From NCBI GenBank assembly GCA_032622095.1, contig CP136066.1, forward strand, positions 201,584,978 to 201,648,977: a stretch of DNA of 64,000 nucleotides. Reading direction: 5' to 3'. The notes below the pieces were generated by a model. The model was given only the letters and a program-made list of their open reading frames with translations, was not told the DNA's origin and made no database searches. Position 1 is the stretch's first letter, and every line of letters begins with the position of its first letter. Positions 21,838 to 32,451 of this stretch are shown here, in pieces. Origin of the DNA: Siphonodentalium dalli. Taxonomy: Eukaryota; Mollusca; Scaphopoda; Gadilida; Siphonodentaliidae. The position numbers and the translations under genes are program-made.

Positions 21838-21969
21838 ACAGCTAAAGTGGTCGATGGTGTGTAATGGTTTGCAGATTCAATGTTCCAAACACTATGTGCA
21901 GCTTTAATATTGCTTGATATTCTAACGATGCATTGGTGAATATAGGTTGATCAGTAGATGAATTACTCA

Positions 21970-22380
21970 CAAGCTTGGAGAATGAGGTCCCCAGAAGGTG
22001 AAATTATTGATGCTACCCAGAACAGCAGGCTAGCATCACCAAATTAACCATCTGGGGACCTCATTCTGCTTAGGCCTCATCTTCTGGGAAGTATCTATTG
22101 TCTCAAATTAACATTGTTTCAGTTACTTTTTCCCTTTAGTTTAGTTTCTATATCCCCTAATTTGCAGAGGATAAATGCATAATCGAGGTGACTAATGTGT
22201 AAACATCACCAACTTCAACTGGGGAACTTCAATCTGATCCTAGGTCTCCCATAGTAGTTGAGGTCTAAGAGTAAGGAGGTTCCGGGAGGGGGAATTTGGT
22301 CGCTGTGTGAAATAGCATCACTAAATTCACCCTCTGATGACCTCGTTCTGCAATGTCAGACACACTATATCCATGCTAGC
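21970..22380. repeat. Family D MITE, copy 4 (long form)
   Basis: Both AGAATGAGGTCCCCAGA arms and the CCCCTAATTTGCAGAGGATA core are present. The left outer end is shortened to CAAGCTTGG, while the right end, CACTATATCCATGC, is worn. Confidence 0.75.
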
Positions 22381-22404
22381 ATACTATTCACCAAACCTCA
22401 ATCC

Positions 22405-22805
22405 TTAACCCTTTACCCAACAAACCGGCCAAAACCGGCCAAATAAAGCTTCAACAGCCTAAAATATCTTCGGTCTGTCTCAATAGAACCATACAAATAT
22501 GGATATCATTGGAACCGGCTCCTTGACCACATTGTGATAGTTACAGTTATACCCTGTGCCAATACATTCTCTTATATATGCGAGTCGACCATAGGTCGCC
22601 TCACATATATAAGAGAATGCATTGGCCTAAAAAGAATCTTTTTTTTAACACTTTTTACCATTTTTTCTTACATTCTTTAACAATTTTATAATTTTTAATG
22701 TGTTAAGCCAATGCATTCTCTTATATATGCGAGGCGACCTATGGTCGACTCACATATATAAGAGAATGCATTGGCACAGGGCCCTTCTGTTGGGTAAAGG
22801 GTTAA
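22405..22805 (+). mobile_element. Family B TTAA MITE, copy 3, inserted in family L
   Basis: It has intact ends and TTAA on both sides. The outer flanks (ACCTCAATCC on the left, AGAGGTACATTGCC on the right) join seamlessly in the empty copy at 20843-20865. This shows insertion at a single TTAA that was duplicated. Confidence 0.9.
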
Positions 22806-23013
22806 AGAGGTACATTGCCTCATGACTCAAATTAGACCTAGTAATTGCTTGATATTGTGATGATGCATAGGTTGATCAGTAGATGAATAACTCATGTACA
22901 AACTACATATATACCAGAATGACGTAATGAAGTCACTAGGAAATAACCCCATGTACAGGTATATGAAGTGCACAAAAATAACATTGTTTTAAACTAATTC
23001 TAATAACTAGAAC

Positions 23014-23409
23014 TTAAAGGTACTCAATCCGATAAAACTCCTCTCAATTACTATTTCCTTGGCTTCGGGGGACAAAAATATTTGATTCGAGTCGAGGAAG
23101 CCACCCATCAAAGCTCAGATTTATTAGATATCGATTTTAGAAATCTATTATTTTTCATTATCGGGAATACTTTCTGTCCCAGAAGTTTTCCGAAAAAGCC
23201 GACCGACATACTCTCGATACTAAATTCCATTGAACAAAATGTTGCTATACAACACATTTTGGGCAATTATATACGATAGTTCATGTAGTCGTTGGCATTA
23301 TTTTTGGATAATTAATCGATTCTGATAACTAAAGTGACCTTTGATAAAAAAAAATTGTTGTTGGAATCTGTTGAGATGGGGACCATCTGATCGGATTGAG
23401 TACCTTTAA
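23014..23409. mobile_element. Family M TTAA-type element, copy 1
   Basis: The ends are TTAAAGGTACTCAATCCGAT and its complement, ATCGGATTGAGTACCTTTAA. The interior has GATTCGAGTCGAGGAAGCC and no coding signal. Related copies are at 46847-47323, about 35985-36177 and 63272-63655. Confidence 0.82.
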
Positions 23410-23515
23410 GTAAACCAAAAATAAAGTGTGGGATAGGTTCTATAACCAGAACGGTAATTACCATTTCCTCTTTCGCACTTCGGTTCAGACTCTAAAGTCC
23501 ACACGCGATTTGTGA

Positions 23516-23935
23516 AAGCCTGGAAATAGTGTGTCTGACATTTGCAGAATGGGGTACCCAGAAGGTGAATTTAGTGACACATAGTGGGCTAGCGTCACAA
23601 AATTCACCATTTGGGGATCTCATTCTGTTTAGGCCTCAATTGCTATGGGAGATCTAGGATCAGATTAAAGTTCCCCAGTTGAAGTTGGTGATGTTCACCC
23701 ATTAGTTACCTCAATTGTGCATTTTATTTTCTGCAAATTAGGGGATATAGAATCTGAACAGATCTGAGAAAAAGTAACTAAAAACAATGATAATTTGAGA
23801 CTATAGATACTTCCCAGAAGATGAGGTCCCCAGAGGGTGAATTTGGCAATGCTAGCCTACTGTGTGGGTAACATCACTAAATTAACCCTCTGTGGACCTC
23901 ATTCTGCAAATGTCAGACACACTATTTGCCGGACT
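23516..23935. repeat. Family D MITE, copy 5 (long form)
   Basis: AAGCCTGGAAATAGTGTGTC at the left end pairs with CACACTATTTGCCGGACT at the right. It has the same arms and core as the copy at 446. Confidence 0.78.
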
Positions 23936-23939
23936 GTGT

Positions 23940-24594
23940 GCCTGCATCACTCATGATGTCTGTATCGACACTATAATTTAAATCTGACATTTTTTAAATC
24001 AATAATTTTATTCTAACTAATTTTATCCATGCCACAGGCTGGAATTAGCACTCGGAATGACACCCAGCTACATGTAGCTATTAATAGAAATATAATACAT
24101 CATTGAGCATTAAATATATATGAAATGTTGCCACCATTATGCATACACACATGTAATAACGGTATATTAAAGATTAATTTGATGATGCTGTCTCTTTCAC
24201 TTTGATCACGATGATTTGTAGTGTACGTGCACTCAGCTCCTTGATTGATTGGATCAAATAAACATGTTGAGGTAAAATCAAAGGATGTGTCACTTATTGT
24301 TCACACCTCTATCAGAGTAAATCCAATTGGATGGGTAGTAATGACTTGGTGTTTTTGTAGGATGCTTTGATAATGCGGAAGAGTGATGTATGTTCACCTG
24401 CATCACATTGTGGTGTTTTTATAAACATTACTGTGATTAATAAGCATTGGTGTAACTAAATTAACTTGTGAACTCATCATATCACTATTTTGTTCACAAA
24501 TTAATCCCAAAATATACAACCTTATTCAAATTGATCTCAAATGTATAGATCTGACTGTCACTGTTTCTGGTTATTATCCTGTGATTATATCTTC
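23940..24594. other. Spacer without recognised feature
   Basis: AT-rich unique sequence. Neither repeats nor exons could be supported. Confidence 0.45.
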
Positions 24595-24994
24595 TTAACC
24601 CTTTACCCAACAGAACGGCCCTGTGCCAATGCATTCTCTTATATATGCGAGTCGACCATAGGTCGCCTCGCATATATAAGAGAATGCATTGGCTTAACAC
24701 ATTAAAAATTATAAAATTGTTAAAGAATGTAAGACAAAATGGTTAAAAGTGTTAAAAAAAGATTGTTTTTAGGCCAATGCATTCTCTTATATATGCGAGG
24801 CGACCTATGGTCGACTCGCATATATAAGAGAATGCATTGGCACAGGGCATAACTGTAACTATCACAATGTGGTCAAGGAGCCGGTTCCAATGATATCCAT
24901 ATTTGTATGGTTCTATTGAGACAGACCGAAGATATTTTAGGCTGTTGAAGCTTTATTTGGCCGGTTTTGGCCGGTTTGTTGGGTAAAGGGTTAA
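24595..24994 (-). mobile_element. Family B TTAA MITE, copy 4 (inverted)
   Basis: TTAA at both ends, with GTTCTGTTGGGTAAAGGG at the left end in reverse. Both GTCGACC hairpins and the TTTTAACACT-type AT core are intact. Confidence 0.87.
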
Positions 24995-25230
24995 TAACAT
25001 AAATAAGACACATTAATATTATCTTCATTCAATGCAAAAATATGGTATTGGTATAAAACATGATGGTAGGTTGGCACCTGAAGGCTAACTGAATTTTTGC
25101 ATGAGGGGGTCCTCGTGAGTAAGCCCTGCAGTAACCACTTTTTGAGCAAAAACGTGCACGAGCCCCCCGGGCTTACTGACGGGTGTATACAGTATTATTA
25201 TATATCCTTTGATGCTGTGGTGGATCATTG

Positions 25231-25350
25231 TTAACACTTTCATGACGGGAGATGCGCTGGTGCATTAATGATCCTGTGCCAGTGCATTTTCTTATATATG
25301 CGAGTCTCCCATAGGGAGCCTCACATAAATAAGATAATGCACTGGCTTAC
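25231..25350 (+). mobile_element. Family A half element
   Basis: TTAACACTTTCATGACGGGA leads into one hairpin and stops after CACTGGCTTA. The copy at 56344-56466 stops at the same point, so this half form is probably a subfamily and not a chance deletion. Confidence 0.65.
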
Positions 25351-25646
25351 AACGTGCTTCGGGGTTTGCGTCCATCCATACATGTTGTCCGGATGATAAC
25401 TTTAGCAATATTAAACAGAATTTCTTGATATTTGGTACATGGTTCAAATTTGAGAATCATCAGATCAATATCTGAAAATTTCCCTCCAATGCATAGGAAT
25501 CCTTCTTCATGTTGATTATATTTCTTCTGTTTGTTGTCTGCACTTTTATTACCTGAACATCCCTTCAAACGAATAATAGCTAGTTGACCATTTCAATGTA
25601 TACTTGTATAATAACTGATGAAAGAATCCATTCAGTATTGAAAGCG

Positions 25647-25871
25647 TTAAAGTGATGTGAAACACTGCGGTAGGGTGATAAAATCTGAGAATAATCGTGC
25701 TCAATCGTATTAAATCCATATTGATGCCACACACGCTCATTTTTATATATTAATTAAATGCAGTTACTCTCGATGGCAAAATTTGTTTCATTTGTTTATC
25801 GCCAATAGTTGCGTCCCGAATCGAGAAGTAAATATTTACAATTGAATGTAGTTCAGACAATGATTTCCTAG
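25647..25871 (-). mobile_element. Family I copy with a single terminal unit (minus)
   Basis: It starts TTAAAGTGATGTGAAACACT, one unit only, and continues through the family I body. It is interrupted at CTAG (25868) by the next element. Confidence 0.7.
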
Positions 25872-26431
25872 TCCAAGTCTTGTCGTACTAAAACCAGCTA
25901 AGATATTGGGATGGAGATGCTGGTATTTAGTCCGAGATTGCGCCCATAGCTTTCTTATGACACGAGTTACGCCCAGGATCTATGGCGGGAATCTGTGGTG
26001 TATTTTACTCGATTTACCTAACAAATCAATACATGATGCTATATACATCGGAAAGAGAGACATCTTATGGTCATAATGGTGTATAATAATCTAACTTTAA
26101 TGTTAAATTACACATAGAATATTCCGGTTGATTGCCACAAACATTGCTTTTTTTCTGTTTGTTTACGTTTTAACTGAAAGCCGACGTGGTCCGAAGAACT
26201 CCGGCATAGCCGGAGTTTGTTCTGGGTATACTAGTTTCCGTTTCTATATATAGCGCGGGGTTTTCCGAACAAAATGGCGAAAACCGATCGCCCCAAAGTC
26301 AAATTTCCTATGTGCTTTGAGAACAATTCCCGCACTAAAAACTTAATGACATAATGGAGGATCAGAACAGTAGTTTTGTTGACGATTTTCATCCCAATAT
26401 CTTAGCTGGTTTTAGTATGAGAAGACTTGGA
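25872..26431. mobile_element. 560-bp inverted-repeat element with CTAG flanks
   Basis: The termini are TCCAAGTCTTGTCGTACTAA and its complement, with about 43-bp arms running to ATATTGGGATG. CTAG stands on both sides (25868-25871 and 26432-26435). The interior has a TATATATAG box near 26244 followed by GCGCGGGGTTTTCCG. No coding frame was seen. It is inserted in a family I copy. Confidence 0.75.
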
Positions 26432-26437
26432 CTAGCC

Positions 26438-26691
26438 CAAGCCTTGAAATAGTGTGTCTGTCATTTGCAGAATGAGGTCCCCAGAGGGGGAATTTAGTGA
26501 TGCTACCCCGCATAGCGGGCTAGCATCACCAAATTCACCCTCTGGGGACCTCATTCTGCTTACACCTCAGCAGAATGATGTTCCCAGAGGGTGAATTTGG
26601 TGATGCTAGCCCGCTATGCGGGGTAGCATCACTAAATTCACCCTCTCGGGACCTCATTCTGCAAATGACAGACACCCTATTTCAAGGCTTG
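26438..26691. repeat. Family D MITE, compact double-hairpin form, copy 6
   Basis: It has perfect CAAGCCTTGAAATAGTGTG ends. Both CCCGCATAGCGGGCTAGC hairpins are intact. It lies two bases beyond the CTAG of the neighbouring element. Confidence 0.85.
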
Positions 26692-26753
26692 TAAGCCAAT
26701 TGTGTCCACAAATTATTAAATATTAAAATATACTGTTATATGATTATAAGAAA

Positions 26754-26873
26754 TGACTTGCAGATCGATTGGGGTCGTTGGTTTTGACCGGCAGAATAAT
26801 TAAACAAAGTTCGGGACTCACACACTTTGTTTAATTTCTCAAAATCCAACAACCCAAATCGATCTGCAAGTCA
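26754..26873. repeat. Hairpin of about 120 bp
   Basis: TGACTTGCAGATCGATTGGG pairs with CCCAAATCGATCTGCAAGTC and its last base. The loop lies at GTTCGGGACTCACAC. No other copy is seen. Confidence 0.75.
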
Positions 26874-26937
26874 GTTCTCAATGCTATTTTTTAATAAACC
26901 TGCGTTTAATTATGTGGGTCAGTGATCAGTTCTAATT

Positions 26938-27668
26938 AAAATTAGAGCCTCGAACAAGCTCCGCAATACAGAGTCTAAAGAAAATATCTGGGATTTCCAT
27001 TACCACATACAAGCATTATGTCAGTGTCAGCCAGTCATAACATTTATCAGTAAAGCAATGCAGCCAATCAGGCGATTGTAAGAATTCATATACAGCAGTC
27101 GATTTGTCACATAGCTAAAAATAGTGAAATACATTTTCTGTCACATTGATAATTCACTGCATATAGCCTGGGAGCTATAAATTATTACTCACATGATTGA
27201 ACACCAATGATATTGCGGCTAAGCATTTATCAGCTTGAAGCAGTCATGGCTAATTATTGAGCATGATATTGAACCTTTGTTAACGAATACGGAAAGGATA
27301 TCAACATATTGCTAATTGCGATTTGGATTGTATCCAAATAAAAACTATTTCACACAGTGTTCACAAAATTAGAAATTACGATAACTAATTAAACACTAAA
27401 AGTGCCTATGAAGAGTCCAGAATTTAATAATAATACCTAACAAGGAGAATAGAAATATGTATTTCCAAGAAATTCAACAATTTACACCAGCTTGAAGCGG
27501 CGGATAAAAACAAAACCGACAGGAGATATCTGCCATTCATAAAACTGTTTGTGCGCTGTGATGTCATACTGCATGCAATAGTTATTTATAGCAGTGGTAC
27601 ACAGTTAAATCCTTTAGACTCTGTAATACGGAGCATGTTTGAGAGTCTAATTTTTTTAATTAGAACTG
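26938..27668. mobile_element. Inverted-repeat element of about 730 bp, unclassified
   Basis: The ends are CAGTTCTAATTAAAATTAG and its complement, followed inside by CTCCGCAATACAGAGTCTAA. Arms are about 50 bp. The interior is AT-rich and non-coding. No target duplication was settled. Confidence 0.68.
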
Positions 27669-27720
27669 GTCGGTGATATGTCCTGATGTTTTTATTCATA
27701 TGTTTTTATACAGAAATGCT

Positions 27721-27934
27721 CTAAGTAATCGACTTCTTAACCACAGCAGAATTATGGGTAACTTTTCAGGATTTAGTCGGAAATATGGCTTGTTGCCATT
27801 CATCGGAAAGCTCTCCCCGAGAGCTTTCCGAGAGCTTTCCGATGAATGGCAACAAGCCATATTTCCGACTAAATCCTGAAAAGTTACCCATAATTCTGCT
27901 GTGGTTATGGAGTTGATTAATTAGGGCATTACTG
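27721..27934. mobile_element. Family E MITE, copy 4
   Basis: TA flanks and CAGAAATGCTCTAAGTAATC and CATTACTG ends are present. There is an extra CCGAGAGCTTTCCGAGAGCT at the centre. The two mirror-image short frames at 27673 and 27766 arise from the palindrome. Confidence 0.8.
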
Positions 27935-28052
27935 TACGCCGGTTTAAAAAAACGGGACATATTATGTTATTGGTCCATTGCCTTTTGGTTTCCATTTTCC
28001 AGTTGATTTTAGAGTCTCAACTGAATGGAATTAAATTTGGTATATGGATTTA

Positions 28053-28455
28053 TTAACCCTTTACTCAACAGAACAGAACGGCCCTCGCATATATAAGAGA
28101 ATGCATTGGCTTAACACATATTGAAAATGATAAAATTGTCAAAGAATGTAGAAAAATATTAAAAAATTGTTAAAAAATGTACGAAAAAATTATAAAATTG
28201 TTAAAGAATGTAAGAAAAAATGGTAAGTTAAAAAAGATTTTTTTTAGGCCAATGCATTCTCTTATATATGCGAGGCGACCTATGGTCGACTCACATATAT
28301 AAGAGAACGCATTGGCACAGGGCATAACTGTAACCATCACAATGTGGTCAATGATATCCATATTTGTATGGTGTTATTGAGACAGACCTAAGATATTTTA
28401 GGCTGTTGAAGCTTTATTTGGGCGTTTTTGGCCGGTTTGTTGGGTAAAGGGTTAA
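28053..28455 (-). mobile_element. Family B TTAA MITE, copy 5 (one hairpin lost)
   Basis: TTAA and the CCC ends are present at both sides. The first hairpin is reduced to CCTCGCATATATAAG, and the AT core has a tandem AAAATTGTTAAAGAATGTA. It lies 406 bp upstream of the terminal host exon. Confidence 0.83.
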
Positions 28456-28860
28456 CCCAAAATACAGGTTATGTTTGAAATTTGGGTTCCGCCTGCCAAT
28501 TTTCACCAGAGTTATGGTCCTTTGTTGGAATTACTACATGCATAGTTTGCCATGCCCTGGCAATACTCTTGTTACCTATGATAACTTATCATTAGTTCAA
28601 TCGTCCATAATAATACATTTCACTGAAAACATTGATTTTCATCTAGCACCACGAAGGTTCATACATGACTTCTGGGACTAAATTTGGCAAACATCAGAAT
28701 CTGACAATTCCAGTTTGATCCGAAGATGTAATGCCAAATATATAGGAGATGGACATTATTTTAACTTAATGTATCCTATTTTTTTCTCTGTATAATTGAA
28801 ACCATAAATTCAGACTGGATTTGTTTCAAATAAATTATATATATATGTATATCTTTGTAG

Positions 28861-28987
28861 ACAACTTAAGATGATGCTCAAGTACAGCGAAAACCTGCGG
28901 ACGTTCACTAGCAAAGACAAAAACAAATGGACAGAAAGCTTAGAATTATGTCAGAAGATTGTTTATGATTGCTCAAATATTTTCTGA
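28861..28987 (+). CDS. Terminal exon of the unrecognised host gene, with TGA stop
   Basis: It begins after ATATCTTTGTAG. Taken in phase 2, as exon 6 requires, it completes a Lys codon and reads QLKMMLKYSENLRTFTSKDK, NKWTESLELCQKIVYDCSNI and F, then TGA. It is basic, helical and Cys-bearing, and it has the same compositional style as exons 1-6. The link to exon 6 rests on phase and style across a 17.9-kb intron. It is the least directly proven join. Confidence 0.6.
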
Positions 28988-29190
28988 TCATTTCATATCA
29001 ATTTTGTTTGCCGTTTCCATAGTTCATCAACACTTATCAAAACCATTGAAAACAAATGAGTCATCAAATTGCAGTACAATGTCCCCCCCCCCCCCTTGTG
29101 GTCCCGGGGTAAGCATGATCGCGTATCTTTATAGTCCGACTTTAGACATGTTCCAGCTAGATGTAAAGAATATAACTATAAAGTTATTAT

Positions 29191-29341
29191 ACAATGTTGT
29201 TTACAGTACGTGTTTTTTATGTACTCGTCCAGGTTGTTGTGAAAAGTTATATTGGACAAGACATCCAGCGTCGAGTCCAATATGACTTTTCACCACAACC
29301 TGGACAAGTACAAGAAAAACACATACTGTACACAATATTGT
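29191..29341. repeat. Long hairpin in the probable 3' UTR
   Basis: ACAATGTTGTTTACAGTACG pairs with GTACACAATATTG and onward. The arms of about 65 bp include TCCAGGTTGTTGTGAAAAG and meet at CATCCAGCGTCGAG. A smaller hairpin with the same AAAGTCATATTGGA word follows at about 29618-29688. It lies between the TGA and the AATAAA. Confidence 0.78.
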
Positions 29342-29386
29342 ATAATGACATTTTTATTATCCATCTGTATGTTTATCCAAATTTTG

Positions 29387-29396
29387 GGAATAAAAC
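29387..29396 (+). terminator. Candidate polyadenylation signal of the host gene
   Basis: An AATAAA lies in GGGAATAAAACTTGTG about 400 bp after the stop codon, with T/GT-rich sequence downstream. A second AATAAA lies near 29498. If used, the 3' UTR would contain a 13-base C run at 29083-29095 and a long hairpin at 29191-29341. Confidence 0.35.
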
Positions 29397-29749
29397 TTGT
29401 GTGGTTATTTTTGGTATATGTCAGCACTTGATTCTCTATAAAAGCCTGTATTTGATCATCAGAAAGCATGATTTGTAACAGTAAACCCGGAAGTGAAAAT
29501 AAAACTCAATGCGGAAGTGAGACATCTGCTAACTGCAGCAGAGTATTGCACGCACATTACAATTTCACTGATTCATTTGACATTAGAGTTACTTTGTGAC
29601 ATCATGGAGTCCCGATAAAAAGTCATATTGGAATCGATTGAGTCCAATATGACTTTCGGGAGTCCAATATGACTTTTTCCCAGATTATCATGTGACGGCT
29701 ATTTCCAAATCAGAAATAGCGTTAGTTAAGGGATGGATAATAATATACA

Positions 29750-29973
29750 ATACACCTTTTCACTGAGTCGCAGCCATATTGGGTCCATCCAGCCCTGTTC
29801 CATATTATAGTGCTACAGGTCAAAGTTCTGGAGTAGCATTCCATAAATGGAATTCATGAATATTCAAAAGCTCCATATATGGAATGCTACTGCAGAACTT
29901 TGACCTGTAGCACTAAAAAAACACAACAGGGCTGGATGGATCCAATATGGCCCGACTCAGTGACAAGGCGTAT
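29750..29973. repeat. Family R hairpin MITE, copy 1
   Basis: The ends are ATACACCTTTTCACTGAGTC and its complement. The arms run through GCAGCCATATTGGGTCC and AGTTCTGGAGTAGCATTCCA to a centre near GAATTCATGAATATTC. The second copy is at 33981. Confidence 0.78.
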
Positions 29974-30049
29974 AGTCACTGCTTGAAGTAAATGAGCAGG
30001 AATAAATGAATGCAGCAGCCTCCTCTTATGTCATGTTATGAAAGTGACA

Positions 30050-30854
30050 TTAACCCTTTAGTGACTGGAACTGCGCTGGTGCAGCATTAAAGATCCTGTG
30101 CCCGTACATTCTCTTGTATATGCGAGTCTCCCGTAGGGAGCCTCACATATATAAGAGAAGGCTTAAAAGGTCGAAGTAAATATTATTAGGCCCATGTATT
30201 CTCTTATATATGCGAGGCTCAATATATAAGAGAATATGGATATATGAGGTTCGGCACAGCGGCAATGTTATATATTTTATGCCTCCGAAACATGGCGAGC
30301 ATTGCTCTTAGAACATGCTTGGGACTATACAACACACCAGGCGCCTATTTTGAGCGGCAAATTTGAATTTTGAGACAATGCAAATTTTTTTAATTGGGTG
30401 GGATACGAACCCCGGCCCGACGGCGAGCGCGCCTTGCGACTCAAAGTCCGACGTCAATACCACACGGCCACCGAAGCAACCCCAATAAAGGAAGCTCGAA
30501 TGGCCGCTGTATTCCGACGTCGCACTTAGGACACTATATTCACATTTTTAAGGTCTCTTTATATATATGGATATATGAGGTTCGGCACAGCGGCAATGTT
30601 ATATATTTTATGCCTCCGAAACATGGCGAGCATTGCTCTTAGAACATGCTTGGGACTATACAACACACCAGGCGCCTATTTTGAGCGGCAAATTTGAATT
30701 TTGAGACAATGCAAATTTTTGAAATTGGGTGGGATACGAACCCCGGCCCGACGGCGAGCGCGCCTTGCGACTCAAAGTCCGACGTCAATACCACACATAC
30801 ATTGGCACAGGGTTTTTGCAAAATTGCAGGAAGCTCCAGTCATGGAAGGGTTAA
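30050..30854 (+). mobile_element. Family A TTAA-type MITE, copy 5, split by a SINE-like insertion
   Basis: TTAACCCTTTAGTGACTGG on the left and CCAGTCATGGAAGGG with TTAA on the right are present. The second inner hairpin is broken between AAGAGAAT and ATTGGCAC by about 560 bp of foreign DNA. It gives a clear order of insertion. Confidence 0.8.
30236..30798 (-). mobile_element. tRNA-like SINE in a 331-bp tandem, minus strand
   Basis: On the minus strand GGTGGCCGTGTGGTATTGAC resembles a tRNA A-box region, and GGGGTTCGTATCCCACCC is a good B box and T arm. The body then runs to GAACCTCATATATCC. The unit repeats with a period of 331 bp; the second copy is cut at about 226 bp, before its A box. Upstream DNA is included in the period, so it arose by local duplication, not two insertions. 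Confidence 0.65.
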
Positions 30855-30882
30855 ACCCCAATTAACTAACTAAATGGTAGTA

Positions 30883-31095
30883 CAGTAATGCCCTAAATAA
30901 TCGACTCCTTAACCACAGCAGAATTATGGATAATTTTTCAGGATTTAGTCGGAAATATGGCTTGTTGCCATTCAACTGAAAGCTCTCAGTGAGAGCTTTC
31001 CGATGAATTGCAACAAGCCATATTTCCGACTAAACCCTGAAAAATTACCCATAATTCTGCTGTGGTTAAGGAGTCGATTATTTAAGGCATTACTG
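30883..31095. mobile_element. Family E MITE, copy 5
   Basis: TA flanks with CAGTAATGCCCTAAATAATC ends. The two arms differ at very few positions. Confidence 0.85.
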
Positions 31096-31099
31096 TACA

Positions 31100-31705
31100 A
31101 TGTACCATGAAAACAATGCTGGAGTATCTATCTTGCTTGTAACTGAAGCATGCAATAACTGATCATCCTATGATCAAGGCTTTTAATCATTTTAGTACTG
31201 ATAATGATTTTAAATTGTTGTTTTTATGATACAATAAAAAATGTACACCCATCCAACACCTAATATGTTTTTATAAATGATACCCGTAGTCCTACATCTA
31301 GTCGGATCGTCGGGACATGACGAATTACTAGGTTTGACCTAAACTCTGAAAGTTACGAAAATAACCTAGTAGTTTATCTCTTTTGTTAGGTGATCAAAAA
31401 TAGCTCGATGAGTACATATATACGTACTGCGTGTGTCTCATAAAGTAATAAAATTCCTTTTCTAAATTAAAAGAGCGTTGTGTGTAAGCATTTTATTTAT
31501 ATGGTAAAATAGGAGCGTTTGTGCATGTGATTTGGGTGCAAACAATCTTGTTGAAATATATATGTCTCACTGTCTGCCTATGTTGCTCATTTTGGGAATT
31601 GTATCAATTTAATTTAGAGAATATGCACCAAAATAAAATGGTCTAACCTGCATTGTCTGCCCAATGAGCAATGTGTCCAATGATTTGATTACACTATGTG
31701 AACAG
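31100..31705. other. Spacer without recognised feature
   Basis: AT-rich, with no repeat or exon supported. Confidence 0.45.
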
Positions 31706-32042
31706 TTAAATGGGTACTGTTCACTAAATCTGGCCATTTATGGGACCATCTCATTTTATACTCAACAGAATATATGCAACAAATGAATTAATTTGATCCA
31801 TGGATTAGTGCACAAAACGCTTGTGTGCTCTACGAAGATGGTAATTATAATGAAAATGAATTTAAGACTCAAGTCATAAACTTACTTTTATTATAAATAC
31901 CACGTTTTTTTGCATCGTTCACATGAGTGTATTTTGCACTTATCAATGGCTTAAATTAATTCTTTTGTTGCATATATTCTGTTGAGTATAAAAGGAGATG
32001 GTCCCATAAATGGCTGTATTTAGTGTACAGTACCCCTATAAG
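31706..32042. mobile_element. Family K TTAA-type MITE, copy 1
   Basis: TTAAATGGGTACTGTTCACT on the left and TTTAGTGTACAGTACCCC on the right are followed by arms holding GACCATCTC and ACTCAACAGAATATATGCAA. There is a unique centre of about 130 bp. The copy at 36174 lacks that centre. Confidence 0.78.
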
Positions 32043-32451
32043 GATAGTCTATCTGTTCCCAACAAGCGTTATATAGACTCCAGGGTATAACACATGCATA
32101 TGAATCAAGGACATACTGAAAAACTTCTATGAATTAATATTTATTTAATATTTAGAACTTCCAGTGATAATCGTGGGACATTTTTCAGGGCTACTTTTAG
32201 AACAGAAATCTGTGCAAAATTTTCGGAACATACCAAGAGAACAATCTTATTGTTATTATGCTTTTATACAGCTTTATAGACAAACTGGGGTACAATGTGA
32301 AGAATGCATAATGTATTAGTGGCCCTTCAAGTCATTTTAAATCATTATTAGTCATCTGGGGTAAACAGGACCTGTTGCATGACTCTCTGAGTAAAGTCAC
32401 ATCTATCTTTTAAGTTGATAATAAATGCTCTTCATTGATAATTAAAGACAT

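Larger units (their letters stand above)
310..28987 (+). other. Host gene: 3' part, seven visible exons, product not recognised
   Basis: Seven plus-strand blocks with coding-like composition are each bounded by AG and GT. Their phases agree at all six junctions (0, 2, 2, 0, 2, 2), and the chain ends in TGA at 28985-28987, giving about 268 codons. Agreement at six independent joins is strong evidence for one spliced gene. The 5' exons lie left of the window. The predicted protein is hydrophilic and charged. Its only strongly hydrophobic stretch is MVVFYTSWIIYHI in exon 6, which is too short and mixed to call a membrane span. No domain is recognised. Introns are 3.2, 1.0, 3.6, 0.6, 1.6 and 17.9 kb and are packed with MITEs. 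Small exons may have been missed, especially in the last intron. An AATAAA at about 29389 is a possible polyadenylation signal. Confidence 0.75.

Noticed and set aside
30410-30480. A true tRNA gene on the minus strand
   Set aside because: The B box is good, but the acceptor and anticodon arms do not fold well and the sequence is duplicated with non-tRNA flanks.
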